A stretch of DNA of 64,000 nt, taken from NCBI GenBank assembly GCA_977006965.1, contig OZ345365.1:1-64000 (forward strand), read 5' to 3'. The stretch comes from Phymatolithon calcareum. Lineage: Eukaryota > Rhodophyta > Florideophyceae > Hapalidiales. The notes beneath the pieces were generated by a model that did not search any database, was not told the origin of the DNA, and saw only the letters and a program-made list of their open reading frames with translations. The translations under genes and the position numbers were made by a program. This document shows positions 1 to 10,167 of this stretch, piece by piece (within the stretch, counting starts at the first letter, position 1; every line of letters begins with the position of its first letter).

Positions 1-930
1 AACCCACAACCCACAACCCACAACCCCACAACCCACAACCCACAACCCACAACCCACAACCCTCAACCCACAACCCACAACCACAACCCACAACCCACAA
101 CCCACAACCCACAACCCACAACCCACAACCCACAACCCACAACCCACACCCACTACCCACCTACCCACAACCCACAACCCACAACCCACAACCAACCACA
201 ACCTCACAACCCACAACCCACAACCCACAACCCACAACCCACAACCCACAACCCACAACCCTCAACCCACAACCCACAACCCACTAGCCCACAACCCACT
301 ACCCACACCCACAACCCACAACCCACTAACCCCACTAACCCACCACAACCCCAACCGCAACCCACAACCCACAACCCACAACCCACAACCCACAACCCAC
401 AACCCACAACCCCACAACCCACTACCCACAACCCACAACCCACAACCCACTACCCACAACCCACAACCCACAACCCTCAACCCACAACCCCACATCCCAC
501 AACCCCACAACCCACTACCCTAAACCCACATCCCACAACCCACTACCCACAACCCACAACCCACGAACCCACATCCCACATCCCACCCAATACCCACAAC
601 CACAACCCTCAACCCACTTCCCTACAACCCTCAACCCACAACCCTCTACCCACTACCCACAACCCTCATACCCACAACCCTCTACCCACAACCCACATCC
701 CACAACCCCATCCCTACAACCCACATTCCCTCAACCCAACCACTACCCTATTCCCTCTACCCTCATCCCACAACCCTCAACCTTCCAATACCCTCATACC
801 CACAACCCACAACCCACATCCCTACTTCCCACACCCTATTCCCACTACCCACTATCCCTAAAACCACATCCCTATTCCCTCAACCCTCAACCCAAACCCA
901 CAACCCACAACCCACATCCCTATACCCTCT
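1..930. repeat. Telomere-like array, AACCCAC unit
   Basis: Nearly pure tandem 7-mers AACCCAC (GTGGGTT on the other strand) with scattered variants such as CCTCAAC, ACCCACT and ACCCCAC. Divergence rises to the right, where CCCTATT-type units mix in from about 720. The C-rich strand reads 5' to 3' inward from the left edge, as at a left telomere. ORFs in it are repeat translations. It could also be a subtelomeric satellite. Confidence 0.85.
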
Positions 931-1436
931 TCCCTATCCCTATTCCCTCTATCCCTAATCCCTATTCCCTATTCCCTCTATCCCTATTCCCTATCCTATC
1001 CCTATTCCTATTCCCTAATTCCTATTCCCTATTCCCTCTATTCCCTATTCCCTATTCCCTATTCCCTATTCCCTATTCCCTATTCCCTATTCCCTATTCC
1101 CTATTCCCTATTCCCTATTCCCTATTCCCTATTCCCTATTCCCCTTTCCCTATTCCCTATTCCCTATTCCCTATTCCCTATTCCCTATTCCCTATTCCCT
1201 ATTCCTCATTCCCCTATTCCCCTCATCCCTATTCCCTATTCCCTATTCCCTATTCCCTATTCCCATTCCCTATTCCCTATTCCCTATTCCCTATTCCCTA
1301 TTCCCTATTCCCTATTCCCTATCCCTATTCCCTATTCCCTCTTTCTATCCCTATTCCCTATTCCCCCCTATTCTCTTCCCTATTCCCTATTCCCTATTCC
1401 CAACCTCCATTTTTTCCCTATTCTCTGCCCTATTCC
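931..1436. repeat. Telomere-like array, TATTCCC unit
   Basis: Tandem 7-mers TATTCCC (GGGAATA on the other strand), very regular from about 1040 to 1340 and degenerate at both edges. It joins the AACCCAC array without a spacer and ends near 1436 in unique AT-rich DNA. The same motif recurs singly elsewhere in the window, which argues that it is this genome's telomeric or telomere-derived sequence. Confidence 0.85.
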
Positions 1437-2199
1437 GATGCCTATTCCATTTGCTGTTGTGGGAAATTTTTGTCTGTTTTTCCACTTCTTAATTGCCGCG
1501 TGTCTAAAAATTGAATTGAAAATGTAATTGAAGTTGGAGTTATAAATGGGATTTTATCGGACAACATCTAATTGTGACTTTTAATTTTAATTTAAATTTT
1601 AATTCTAAATGAAATTTCTAATACGATGATCTGTATATTTCCATCCGAACAGTGCTATTGTATTAACTTGGTTTTTTATTTTTTCAATTGTATGAAATGA
1701 CTCGTGTTGATATGTCTATGCAATAGAATATAATATGGGTTGATTTTTAATGAGAATTCTTTACCAAATCTATTCTCAGAAGCAAATCGGAATTAATTTT
1801 AAAACTTGTATGAACTCGTACGTACATTAACTGACGTAAGACACTTCAAATTTATTCTTTCTGGATTGGAGATTGAATACTTGTGCAATTTTTCTATTCT
1901 GTTCCATACAGCACACATTCCAACGAGAATGGAATAACGTGCATTTGAAACTCCTACTTTGTAAAACGGTGCTCCATCTTGTTTCATAAATACTATTTTT
2001 CGAATTGATTCAAGTACTGTCGATGTTCGTGACCCCTTATTCTTCTTTTGCTTCCAACATTTCCGTAAATTTTATCATTCCTCTTCAGTTTTCTCATGTG
2101 CTATAGTGAGGTTCATCTCTTCTGAAAACGTTAATATACTTCCAAACTGTTCAATGATACCAAGGATCTTTTCGGCACTGCTCTGAGGACTTCTTCGAG
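1437..2199. other. AT-rich gap with weak transposase-like reading on minus strand
   Basis: Mostly AT-rich unique sequence. On the minus strand 2075-1799 a frame reads through about 90 residues containing VFMKQDGAP, reminiscent of the QDxAPxH block of Tc1/mariner DDE transposases. A second minus frame at 2348-2151 contains VHIRTVQRALRDI, like the helix-turn-helix of such enzymes. The downstream DPNxIE block is missing and the two pieces are too close together for an intact transposase. A Tc1-like relic is possible but unproven. Confidence 0.25.
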
Positions 2200-2949
2200 A
2201 TGGATATCGAAATATCTCTCAATGCTCTCTGCACAGTCCTTATGTGCACTTTGCGGTCCGGTGCGGAGAGTATATCCTTCCTATCACCGGAAAAAGTGTC
2301 CCCGTACACCTCTTTCATGTTCTTCTCGGCAGTTCGACTTTCTATCACGCTCTTTCCAGAATCGATCTTCCAAGGTGATATCCGTCATGAAAATCAGAAA
2401 GTTTTACTCCGTGATTTCGAGGAAATTTTCTTCGCAAATCTGAAAGCCTTGCACAACTCTACGGTCAACATATTGGTAAGACCGGATGTTGTCTCAACAA
2501 GAACCGTAACGGAAGCTATTGACATTATCTGTCTTCCGAACAAGATCGATTTGCAGATACTTGGTGTGAGGCTTGCGGGTGAAATTACCTTCTTAGCATT
2601 CCGGTCTATTCAAATCTCTGATGAGGGACTCAAGGTTCTTTCAAGAATTTCATTGGAAGTCGCCGATATTCCGCTCATACGAAGCCGTTTGGACTTGTTC
2701 TGTGACCAAATTATTCATACTGCAAGATTTGTCACTGCTGATCTCTGCAATGGAGACTTTCAAACTGTTCCTGATTGGAATACTTATCATTCCGAGTTCC
2801 AAGCGCTCTGTCATCCAGACGTTTTTGACGTACTATTGCCGGATGTATTAAGCAAAGGCTTTGTACCGTTTTTCCTCTCTCCTGCTCTTCTGAAAATAAT
2901 TATACTCTCAGAGAGAAATAACATGGACTCAACCTTCATGGAGATCTAA
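2200..2949 (+). CDS. Hypothetical protein, 249 aa
   Basis: An ATG-to-TAA open frame of 249 codons in AT-rich DNA, where random ORFs of this length are uncommon. I recognise no domain. The product is rich in hydrophobic residues, with stretches around residues 90-140 and a hydrophobic C-terminal segment (FVPFFLSPALLKIIIL). The complementary frames over 2350-2949 are full of stops, so it is not a shadow of a minus-strand gene there, although its first 150 bases overlap the weak minus-strand transposase-like frame. It may be a small gene or chance. Confidence 0.4.
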   Translation: MDIEISLNALCTVLMCTLRSGAESISFLSPEKVSPYTSFMFFSAVRLSITLFPESIFQGDIRHENQKVLLRDFEEIFFANLKALHNSTVNILVRPDVVSTRTVTEAIDIICLPNKIDLQILGVRLAGEITFLAFRSIQISDEGLKVLSRISLEVADIPLIRSRLDLFCDQIIHTARFVTADLCNGDFQTVPDWNTYHSEFQALCHPDVFDVLLPDVLSKGFVPFFLSPALLKIIILSERNNMDSTFMEI

Positions 2950-3431
2950 CGTATTCGTTATTATATCTCTTTAGTTTCTGATGTTCTATAAATGGAATAT
3001 AAAACACAGGAGACAGTCATATCCCCATCTAATGCGACTTATATCGTGTAAAGGGTAATTTCGACCCTCTCCGAATTCAAAGCTCTTTACAAGATTTTAG
3101 TCTAAAATAAGGCCTGAGCACTACAAGAGATTCTACATGGAGCCAAGTAGAGCGCAAAGTTTCCGTACTTGATCACTTCTCCTGTCGTACAATGAGAACA
3201 CTTCAAATGGCATCTTCTCTTCTCCACAGATTTTCTTCAAATATAGAACTGCTTGTCTTGCATTACAGATTATTTTAAAAGGTATCAAGATGATCCGTAA
3301 TATGGAATAGCAGGGTGTGACGTTAACGAATTGACCACGAATGCGGAATTTACAAAAACGATTTTAGCACTCTGCGGGGGATTGAAATTTGTATAGAACA
3401 ATGATGATGAGCCGCATAATGCTGACATTTA
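2950..3431. other. No gene seen
   Basis: AT-rich intergenic DNA between a plus-strand ORF and the 3' end of the minus-strand bZIP-like gene. I see no repeat or conserved motif. Confidence 0.5.
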
Positions 3432-4058
3432 CTATAGACCAACATGGGAGTCCAGAGTTGTACTTGGTTGAGGAAGATCAGCGATGTGACTTTGGGCGAT
3501 GGAACCTTTTCGGTGAAGGCACAACATTGCACTGATGTATGCTTCTACGTTTTCAAGCTTATGCGCTGTCGCAGCCCTAGTCCGAGCCATAAGACGCCTC
3601 TCCACTTTCTTCAGAGGTTCGTTCGGGAGTCCACTTGGGTTGTCGCAAGGACGCAGAGATAAACGCTTCTTTTCGGAACGTCGTAGTTCAAGTTCAATAA
3701 CCGCGCGCGCAATGTCACGAGAGATAATGTCCTTACTTAAACATTTCTCAAAGCCTTCTCCATGAATAAGACGAATCTGATGAACCATTGCTTGAGACGC
3801 CTGCTTGTATGATGATATATTTGCAAATTGCGCGCTCCAACATCCCCAATTGTATGAAAATCTTGTCGAAATGGCGTCTCGTATTGCACCATGATGATCG
3901 GAGCTCCATAGTTTTGGAAACTCTGGATCATACAAGAGGGCACGAGCAGCAGCCCATGTACCGGGGTACAGCATCGTTTTTCTCTGACGCTGTACGCTTC
4001 CTGGCGGTTCATCGGACAGAGCTGTCGGGAAAGGCAAAGAACCGGTGGCGCTACTCAT
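3432..4058 (-). CDS. bZIP-like protein, divergent paralog 1
   Basis: An intronless 208-aa frame starting at the ATG ending at 4058; an upstream TTG in the same frame is less likely. The second half follows the layout of the proteins at 34464-35018 and 44292-45299: a helical segment with SxDIISRDIARAV, a PSGL turn, then a basic stretch KVERRLMARTRAATAHKLENV. It corresponds to the RRLxNxKSAxAARVxxxVL region of the others, which resembles a bZIP basic region (Asn-x7-Arg). Here the key Asn and Arg are replaced (Ala and His), so DNA binding may be lost. The first 100 residues are unlike the paralogs. Likely nuclear if functional; the product could be a decayed copy. Confidence 0.5.
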   Translation of the reverse strand: MSSATGSLPFPTALSDEPPGSVQRQRKTMLYPGTWAAARALLYDPEFPKLWSSDHHGAIRDAISTRFSYNWGCWSAQFANISSYKQASQAMVHQIRLIHGEGFEKCLSKDIISRDIARAVIELELRRSEKKRLSLRPCDNPSGLPNEPLKKVERRLMARTRAATAHKLENVEAYISAMLCLHRKGSIAQSHIADLPQPSTTLDSHVGL

Positions 4059-5022
4059 ACTCAAGACAAAAGGATTTCCGTCTTTACGGACAAGAGAGGA
4101 CTCTCGGGACGAGAAAGATGGAATCTATTTCATGAAGGGAGGTAAAGAAAGGATTTAAGAATATCATCCTGAACTCACCTTTTCGCAAACTGGGAGTATC
4201 TGTAAACACGGGTGAAAGTGGACTGCTTGAACGACAGATCTTGAATTGAAAACGCATTCGACGTGAAAGCGAGTTCGGAGCTATAGCAGTGTGTACGTTA
4301 TGAACATAAGAATTATGTTCGATTTTAAGGAAATTATCTCAATATAAGAATCCGCTTGTCGCCGTGCATTACTCACGGCGGTAATTGTAAGTAATTTCAT
4401 TCTACGTAGGCTCTGGAAGCGAGAATGAGGCAATGTGAATTTAAATCGGAAGAAAATATGAGACACTAGGCGCCATTCATGTCAAAAGAATCTTCTCTTC
4501 CGATCAAGAACTCCCGTAGCGTCTCGTACTCAGTCAAACAGAGACTAATTTTGAAGCCGCAATCCCAATTCGACCGAAAGCACAAGTATCAAACAGCGAG
4601 ATGAATTTGTACTACAGGACTAAACGTGCCGTGCCGTTTACAGCGTTTTTGACTGCTTCCACCACCCTCCAAGCCTGTAGATATAGTACGCAAGAAGAGG
4701 GAAATTTTTTACAGTAACTATAATGTGTACTCAGCTTAGCCGTGTCGCTGATTTCCTGGATGATAATTGTTCTGAGTGACAGATGCGACATCTATAACAG
4801 TCTGCCGCAGAAATTTTCACAGCGTTTTCTTCCGAAAGTATTCAGCTCCCTGAACGAGGATCACAACATTCAGTGTCCAATTTCCACAGGTGGCGACGAT
4901 TCATTTCGCCTTTGGCTTTGCTCAACTCTTCTACAACTGTCATTACGCCCTTGTTGCTGTCCAAGAGTAACTTCGGTCTTTCTGATTGCTGCGAAAGGAA
5001 ACGAGCAACGATTGCGTTGAAA
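4059..5022. other. No convincing gene; one minus-strand ORF
   Basis: Unique sequence. A 91-aa minus-strand frame (5114-4842, ATG start) is helical and charged (contains ADIFNAIVARFLSQQSERPK) and could be an exon or gene fragment, but it overlaps the plus-strand ORF beginning at 5023. I cannot choose between them from sequence alone. Confidence 0.3.
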
Positions 5023-5412
5023 ATGTCCGCATCAGAGTCTAATGAGAGTAACGAGCGCACGGACGTAGTGCATTCAAATATTGCTCCCGTGAACAGTTCG
5101 CCGAGCATGTCCATTGCCAAAGATGCGCTGGCCTCATCTCAGGACAAGAAAAGAAATCCTCTCCCGTCATACCTGCTTGACTCTGATGATGAATGCGAGC
5201 CGTACTCTGGCGACGACCTCGACCGTGGACCAGTCATAAGTGGAAAAGCCGCCGCCGAACCTTGTATCTGTTCTCGTCCATTATCCATTTCTCGTCGGAA
5301 AGCGAGTGGTCCTTGTCTCTCTAGGCGAGTCTCCAAGAAGCGTACGCATACAATTTCCTCCGTTAAAAAGGGAATCAAAACAAATGACATTTCAAAGAAT
5401 ATGAGAACGTAA
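5023..5412 (+). CDS. Hypothetical basic/acidic protein, 129 aa
   Basis: An ATG-to-TAA frame; the open frame extends upstream only through a GTG. The product has a Ser-rich N-terminus, an acidic patch (LLDSDDECEPYSGDDLD) and a basic C-terminus (SRRVSKKRTHTISSVKKGIK) that could be a nuclear localisation signal. No family is recognised. A competing minus-strand frame covers its first 90 bases. It is reported because the composition is protein-like, but it may be non-coding. Confidence 0.3.
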   Translation: MSASESNESNERTDVVHSNIAPVNSSPSMSIAKDALASSQDKKRNPLPSYLLDSDDECEPYSGDDLDRGPVISGKAAAEPCICSRPLSISRRKASGPCLSRRVSKKRTHTISSVKKGIKTNDISKNMRT

Positions 5413-5492
5413 TATGTGCCGGCTGTTAAGATTTATTTCGCAATAGTATTGAAATAGGTTCTATGTACACACCGAACTCCAAGAATAAAATG

Positions 5493-5665
5493 ATTGAACT
5501 GCGGGAGTGATCAGAGCGTTCCATCTTAAGGAGTTGTGGACCTCTCGCGCGCATATGAACAAGAAGTCCAGAGAGAGTACTCTGCACGTGGAATTGGTGT
5601 CGTTCTGGTCTCATTTCATGTTGTTCTAGATTGAAGAAGCAGGTTTTGTTGATAGAAGTGATATT
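5493..5665. repeat. Dispersed repeat, copy 1
   Basis: About 170 bp matching 6573-6745 at an offset of exactly 1080 bp, including a perfect 20-bp run beginning ATCTTAAGGAGTTGTGGACC. On the minus strand both copies keep the reading HVQSTxSxLLVHMxAxGPQLLKMExS, so they may derive from a coding segment. Confidence 0.8.
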
Positions 5666-6572
5666 GTTGCGGATGAGTTTAAGTACACATGATCTATAGG
5701 AGCGGTAATGGGCTGACGCGGCACATGCTTACATCCCCTGTGGCACAAGAAACTTCGATGTGAAGCGATGGCGGAACACTAGAAAGAAGGATGTTCTTGT
5801 TAAAAACACTCGCGAAGACTCGATCGGGGATGTGCGTTTTACTATAGCGAATTGCTGACACGAGCTGCCACGAGAGTCGATTTGCTAGGCTCTATTATTT
5901 CTATTGCCGGTTTGACAGCCGCTTGGTTCCGCATGATTGAGATCTTGAGGTGTTCAAGGAGCAGAATCCAGGTAACATCAGCTGCCGGTCATGCAGTGTA
6001 GGGATGTTCGATGAAGCGGTGCAGGTACAATGATGGGTGTTTCTGCGGAAGCTTCCGGAGAACAGCGCAGCTGCTATGTCATCGCCTTGTAGCATAGGAG
6101 CCGAGAGTCTGTCGTTCGGCCCAGCGTCTTTGAGTTTAGTTTAGCATGTCCGCGCCAAGAGCCGATGTCACAGTAGAATTCTGGGAAAAAATTGCTGCCG
6201 TCTGACTGTAATAGAGCAGTGATGCGCATGGCGGCTCCTCGTAACGGTCCTGCAGCTAAGCACGCGCTTCTTCCTTTCCGGTATCTTTTTCTGCATACAG
6301 AGTTGTTGTTGAAGCTGGGAGAGCAGAATGTAATGGGCGATAGTCGAGTTGTTATTTTTTTCAGAGCTGTCGGTGTTCTGCCTGTGCTACATTGGAGCAG
6401 AGGTACAGAACATAGGCGTTGCCCCCAGAGGGCGGACAGTGTATGCTGATAGTTTGACGACTAGCAGGCGGTGATGAAAGTCCACGGTAGCGACGGCAGA
6501 GGTCGGAGGTGACAAGAAGCCGATTCTAGGACTGGGAATACTGAAGACGGTCCACCACGTAGGAATGTAGTG
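5666..6572. other. No gene seen between the two repeat copies
   Basis: Unique sequence with only short ORFs. The exact 1080-bp repeat spacing may mark an old tandem duplication, but I do not see homology through the whole spacer. Confidence 0.4.
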
Positions 6573-6745
6573 CTCGAACTGCAGTCGAGATTAGAGCATT
6601 CCATCTTAAGGAGTTGTGGACCTTGCGCGTGCATATGAACAAGAAGTTCAGAGCGGGTACTCTGCACGTGACGTTGGCGTCGTGCAAGTCCCATTTCATG
6701 TTGTTTTAGATTGAAGAAGCTGTGCGTGTAGATAGAACGGTCGAT
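6573..6745. repeat. Dispersed repeat, copy 2
   Basis: Partner of 5493-5665. Substitutions are spread along the length with almost no indels, and the minus-strand reading (HVQSTRSELLVHMHAQGPQL) is retained in both copies. Confidence 0.8.
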
Positions 6746-7060
6746 ATTGAATGTGTCGAGGTTGTGGGTGGAGAGCAGATGGCGGGTTGTGGTCTTCATG
6801 AGAGAATTATGATGCGGAGATGAGAACTGTACATAAATCCGAGTGGGATTGTAGCGGGTGCGAGTTGAAGCAAGATTACCTATTCCCTATAGACAAATGT
6901 TCGACTTTCAGTACCAGGCTCCAGTCACGCTAGTGTTCGAAATTGAAGAAGCGACAAGATAATTTCTCGAATTGATATACTGTCGTAAGTCTCTATTTTC
7001 CGCGAACTCAAACTTTGTCTTGACAACTAGTGCGAAGATTCCTGAACTGACGCGTTATCA

Positions 7061-7605
7061 TTGAAAAGCAGTATAGAGAAAGATCTATTGCGAGAATTAT
7101 ATCAGATGGGGTATAACATTCCGACAAGGCAGCATATGGTTACGACAACGTATCTCACAGTGATGAAGAATGGTTGTGCTACAGTATCGACAGTAAGGAA
7201 TTGCTGGACGAAGCCGTGGCCAAATGGTGCCTACAGCATCAAGAGAAAGGCTCGGAAGGAGATGTTTAACGAGATGCTAGAAAAGTATCGAGATGTCACC
7301 AGATTAAATCTTGGAAATGACCCGTGTGCTAAGGTCAAGCAGATGAACGTCGGACCGCCAGCAAATTGTGAAATGAAATTCGATTTAATCCAGTGAATGT
7401 GAGGACTGTATCTGTGTCACGGTTAATGCCGACCATTGATGCAGAACACAAGGATGACGCTGGGAGCATATTCTTTGCTACGATGGACGTTGCTGCTGGT
7501 ATCGGTAACTATGCCTGGGAGACGAAGTTCAGAATTCAAGTGGAAATTTCGAGTAATGAAGATGAACAAGTCTCCAATGGATGCTTGAAACCCACCGAGA
7601 TGTGA
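7061..7605 (+). pseudogene. Gypsy-type retrotransposon, start of RT, broken
   Basis: Two abutting frames (7061-7396 and 7393-7605) read like the protease-RT linker and start of a Ty3/Gypsy polymerase. The first has KEMFNEMLEKYRDVTRLNLGNDPCAKVKQMNV, matching the usual linker in which a conserved LG-DPP-KV-PMKV run precedes RT. The second has NxRTVSVSRLMPTIDAE followed by SIFFATMDVAAG, corresponding to the D-R-xN-VT--D-YPMP and FFT-D-ASGYWQ blocks. The RT catalytic YxDD region is absent: homology stops near 7605, where a LINE fragment begins. The remaining C-terminal part of the same kind of element lies at 9180-9700, so this looks like one Gypsy copy split by another insertion or deletion. Confidence 0.5.
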
Positions 7606-7611
7606 AATCTT

Positions 7612-8935
7612 CGATGGTTAGTTGGAATGACTGCTCTGCAGGATTTCGGCAAGAGGGAGGCTACAATGGTCCTGGAAAAAGCGTTGCGGATGCCGCCGGA
7701 TACCCCTGTTACAGACGCCATGAACTCTCGCGTGGCGAAACCTAAAAGTCAAACGCAATCCTAGTGAAAAGCACGCAATAGATGTCTGATAAAGGTATTC
7801 TGGCGCTTCTGCGAGATGGAATCCAGCCACCAATTGGAAAGGACCGCTCGCAAAATATACGCACCAGACTCATGACCCCGATATCCGCAAAGGATGCAAC
7901 GCGGAAAAGAAAATAACTGTGGAGGCTCTCATTCTCGAGAAAGATTCGATACAGGCAGCGGACTTGGAAATATGGACCGACGGCAGCGTTGGCGAATACC
8001 GTCCGAATTCGTACGCAATCTCCAACATGGTGAACGAGTCTTGGTTAAATGAGAGAAAGGCTGGTACAATGTGACGCTCAAGCAATTCCACGTTCTCCAT
8101 CAACACAGGGAAGCGGTATCGAATTTCGTGACCAAGCACGGCAGGATAACGGATATCATTCTTTCCTATGACGACGGGGATTAACATGCATACATCTCAC
8201 GACCGAAAATCTCAAAGCAACGTGCGATTCTTTGCGATGAAGATGGAGATATCCTAGATATGTACAGGACCATCCCTGTTAATGTCGGGGGTAAGGGGGT
8301 ATTGCTGATGCGTGGAACCGAAACGGTGAAGGAACTGGCGATGACCGCCGGAGCTATTGGAACTTCATTTGACGGGGAAGTCTTGTCTCCAGTGCATGCG
8401 TTTCAAGAAGCTTTGAAGCTCAACTTTACTCCTGGAAGCGCGATAAGATGGTTCATCGACAGCAGGAGCTGCATCGAAGCTATTAACGGACATGCACGGA
8501 AGTACGCGGAAATGATACGGAAACGTTGGGGTCTTATGGAACAATTGATGTCAAGGGAGATTTTCATTGCATGCATTTGGATTCCAAGTCAATGAGGAAT
8601 TCCAGGAAAAGATGATGCCGACGAATTAGCAAGAAGAGGTATTTCCGAATCAAACCTGTTGGACCATCAGAAGGTTCCTCTCACACTCGAAGCAACGAAA
8701 TCAATCATCAAAACATCCGCTAATACCGAGTCTGTCGCCATTCCGACACTGCCCGAAGAGCAGCAGAGGTGATCTTTCACCAACTGATTGTGGATTGCAC
8801 CCCTGTGGTGGCAGTCTTTAGGCACGGACGCAACAGGGACACAATTTCGTACGATCCAGTGTGTAAGTCCTGCAATTCTGGTTCCAAAGGAAGTAGAGAA
8901 CACCTTATTTTACGCAAAAACCGAAGAGGAGCTAT
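7612..8935 (+). pseudogene. 5'-truncated LINE fragment with RNase H, decayed
   Basis: This is a second copy of the LINE at 60.4-64 kb, beginning at the position equivalent to about 63110 there. It reads TALQDFGKREATMVLEKALRMPP, then the RNase H start EIWTDGSVGE (about 7960-7990), a Tudor-like insert ERVLVK-stop-EKGWYNVTLKQF through SYDDGD-stop-HAY (8030-8190), then GGKGVLLMRG, WFIDSRSCIEAI (8450-8475) and WIPSQ-stop-GIPGKDDADELARRG (8575-8640), the usual end of RNase H. After that CKSCN and HLILR suggest the C-terminal Cys/His knuckle common in LINEs. Stops replace single residues conserved in the other copy and there is a frameshift near 8000. Truncation at the 5' side fits target-primed reverse transcription. 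Confidence 0.8.
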
Positions 8936-9179
8936 GACGTGAGTGACCCCTAGCGGTGCTAAATTTTCTGAACAATGAGAAACTCTTGCAGAACAACTTC
9001 CGGGCGCTCACCCTCTGTGTGAGTGATTTCTACCGCAAGAAGGAAAGAATGGCCACACGCCATTTGGGATATTTAAGCCATTATGGACATCACAAGGTGG
9101 GATGAACAGCGGTGCGAATGTTCAATCCCGAATCAGCAAGTACTTTAGTGTGGCCGATTGATTGACATGGCCGAAAAGC

Positions 9180-9700
9180 CAGCAAGATTCGGGTGAAGCA
9201 AATCAAGCAACAAGACAAAAACAGGAACGTCATGAGTCACGAATTTCAATTCAGTGATTTTGTGGTGGTACGTATTCCGGACAGCACGAAGTCGAAGCAC
9301 ACACTGCAGTTCAAATGGATCGTTCCTAAGCAAGTGACTACAACTGTCAGCGCATCGGTCTACGATGTGACAAGCATAGTGGATGGGAAAACGGATCAGG
9401 TCCATGCCAGTAAAATGAAATAGTAACGTGCTGATGTTGACGGAAAAGGCAAACAATAAGCTGCCAAAGCAAGCTGAACATTCTGACACTAACAAGAAGA
9501 TGATTGAAAATCTCGTGGATATAGGAGAAGCACCCGATGGAAGCTTTGTTCCAGTCCAGCGGTCAGGTTTGAAGGACAAAAACTACTGGATGAGGTAGAA
9601 ACTTCATTAAGATGTACGTGAAGAGCATGCAGCAATTTTGTCCGACACGTTCAAGAAAAGGTTGGAGATGAAGGCCAAGCAATCATTGCGAATCAATGAT
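9180..9700 (+). pseudogene. Gypsy integrase C-terminus and chromodomain remnant
   Basis: The frame at 9193-9423 contains FQFSDFVVVRIPDSTKSKHTLQFKWIVPKQV and ends KTDQVHASKMKY. This is the pattern of the Ty3/Gypsy integrase C-terminal domain (F-VGDFVLV ... W-GP-QV ... VHVSRL), usually followed by a chromodomain. After one stop a second frame reads MIENLVDIGEAPDGSFVPVQRSGLKDKNYWMR and then DVREEH, consistent with a decayed chromodomain (V-KIL--R---G---YLVKWKGL---TWE). A chromodomain would place the element among chromoviruses, which use it to target chromatin. Stops interrupt all frames, so it is dead. The antisense ORF 9579-9145 is a shadow. Confidence 0.6.
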
Positions 9701-9884
9701 TAATACACTCTTTGAGAAGCAGCAGGAATAGGCCACGTACATCTCGGGTAGGTTCTGCGAGCAGAAAGTACGCACTATGCTTCCAGAAAACGGCATAGTT
9801 GGAATGTAATCCGAAGCCTACTTAAACAGTTCCCCCTTCGTAATTTTAGTACGAAGCATCTCATCAGAAAGAGATGAACTCGAG

Positions 9885-10157
9885 AGCGTAAATGAATGCG
9901 AGCGAAATGAACGCGATGGCGGAGATGGAGAAGACGACACTCGGGTCGTACGCGAGAGACGGACCATGGTTACAGCAGCAGTACTTGGACATTGCGCTGT
10001 GCCGCCGTCGGGGAGAGTCTGAAGTTGGTGCGTTCAGTGGTGAAATTCCCAGCTTGGCTGTCGCCTTCGCAAGTTTCGGCGATCTGGCCGATGATGCAAG
10101 CCAATGGCCATGACGCTTCTTCTGATCTTCCAGTTTATCTTGGTTGCAGGTCTACTA
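9885..10157. repeat. Duplicated segment, copy 1 (MULE target)
   Basis: Homologous to 14370-15000: shared runs include GGTGCGTTCAGTGG and TTGGCTGTCGCCTTC, followed by TTTCG and CGATGATGCAAG. The MULE at 10168 is inserted at the right edge of this copy. The segment appears to belong to the 3' or downstream side of the minus-strand gene family. Small plus-strand frames in both copies probably have no coding meaning. Confidence 0.75.
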
Positions 10158-10167
10158 AAAGAAAATG
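10158..10167. repeat. Target-site duplication, left
   Basis: The 10 bases AAAAGAAAAT directly abut the left terminal inverted repeat and are repeated at 11136-11145 abutting the right one. MULEs typically make duplications of 8-11 bp. Confidence 0.85.

Noticed and set aside
204-510. Gly/Cys/Val/Leu-rich ORFs of about 80 codons
   Set aside because: They are translations of the AACCCAC array in reverse; no independent evidence of coding.
9145-9579. 144-codon minus-strand ORF
   Set aside because: Antisense shadow of the Gypsy integrase C-terminus, which shows family-typical residues on the plus strand.
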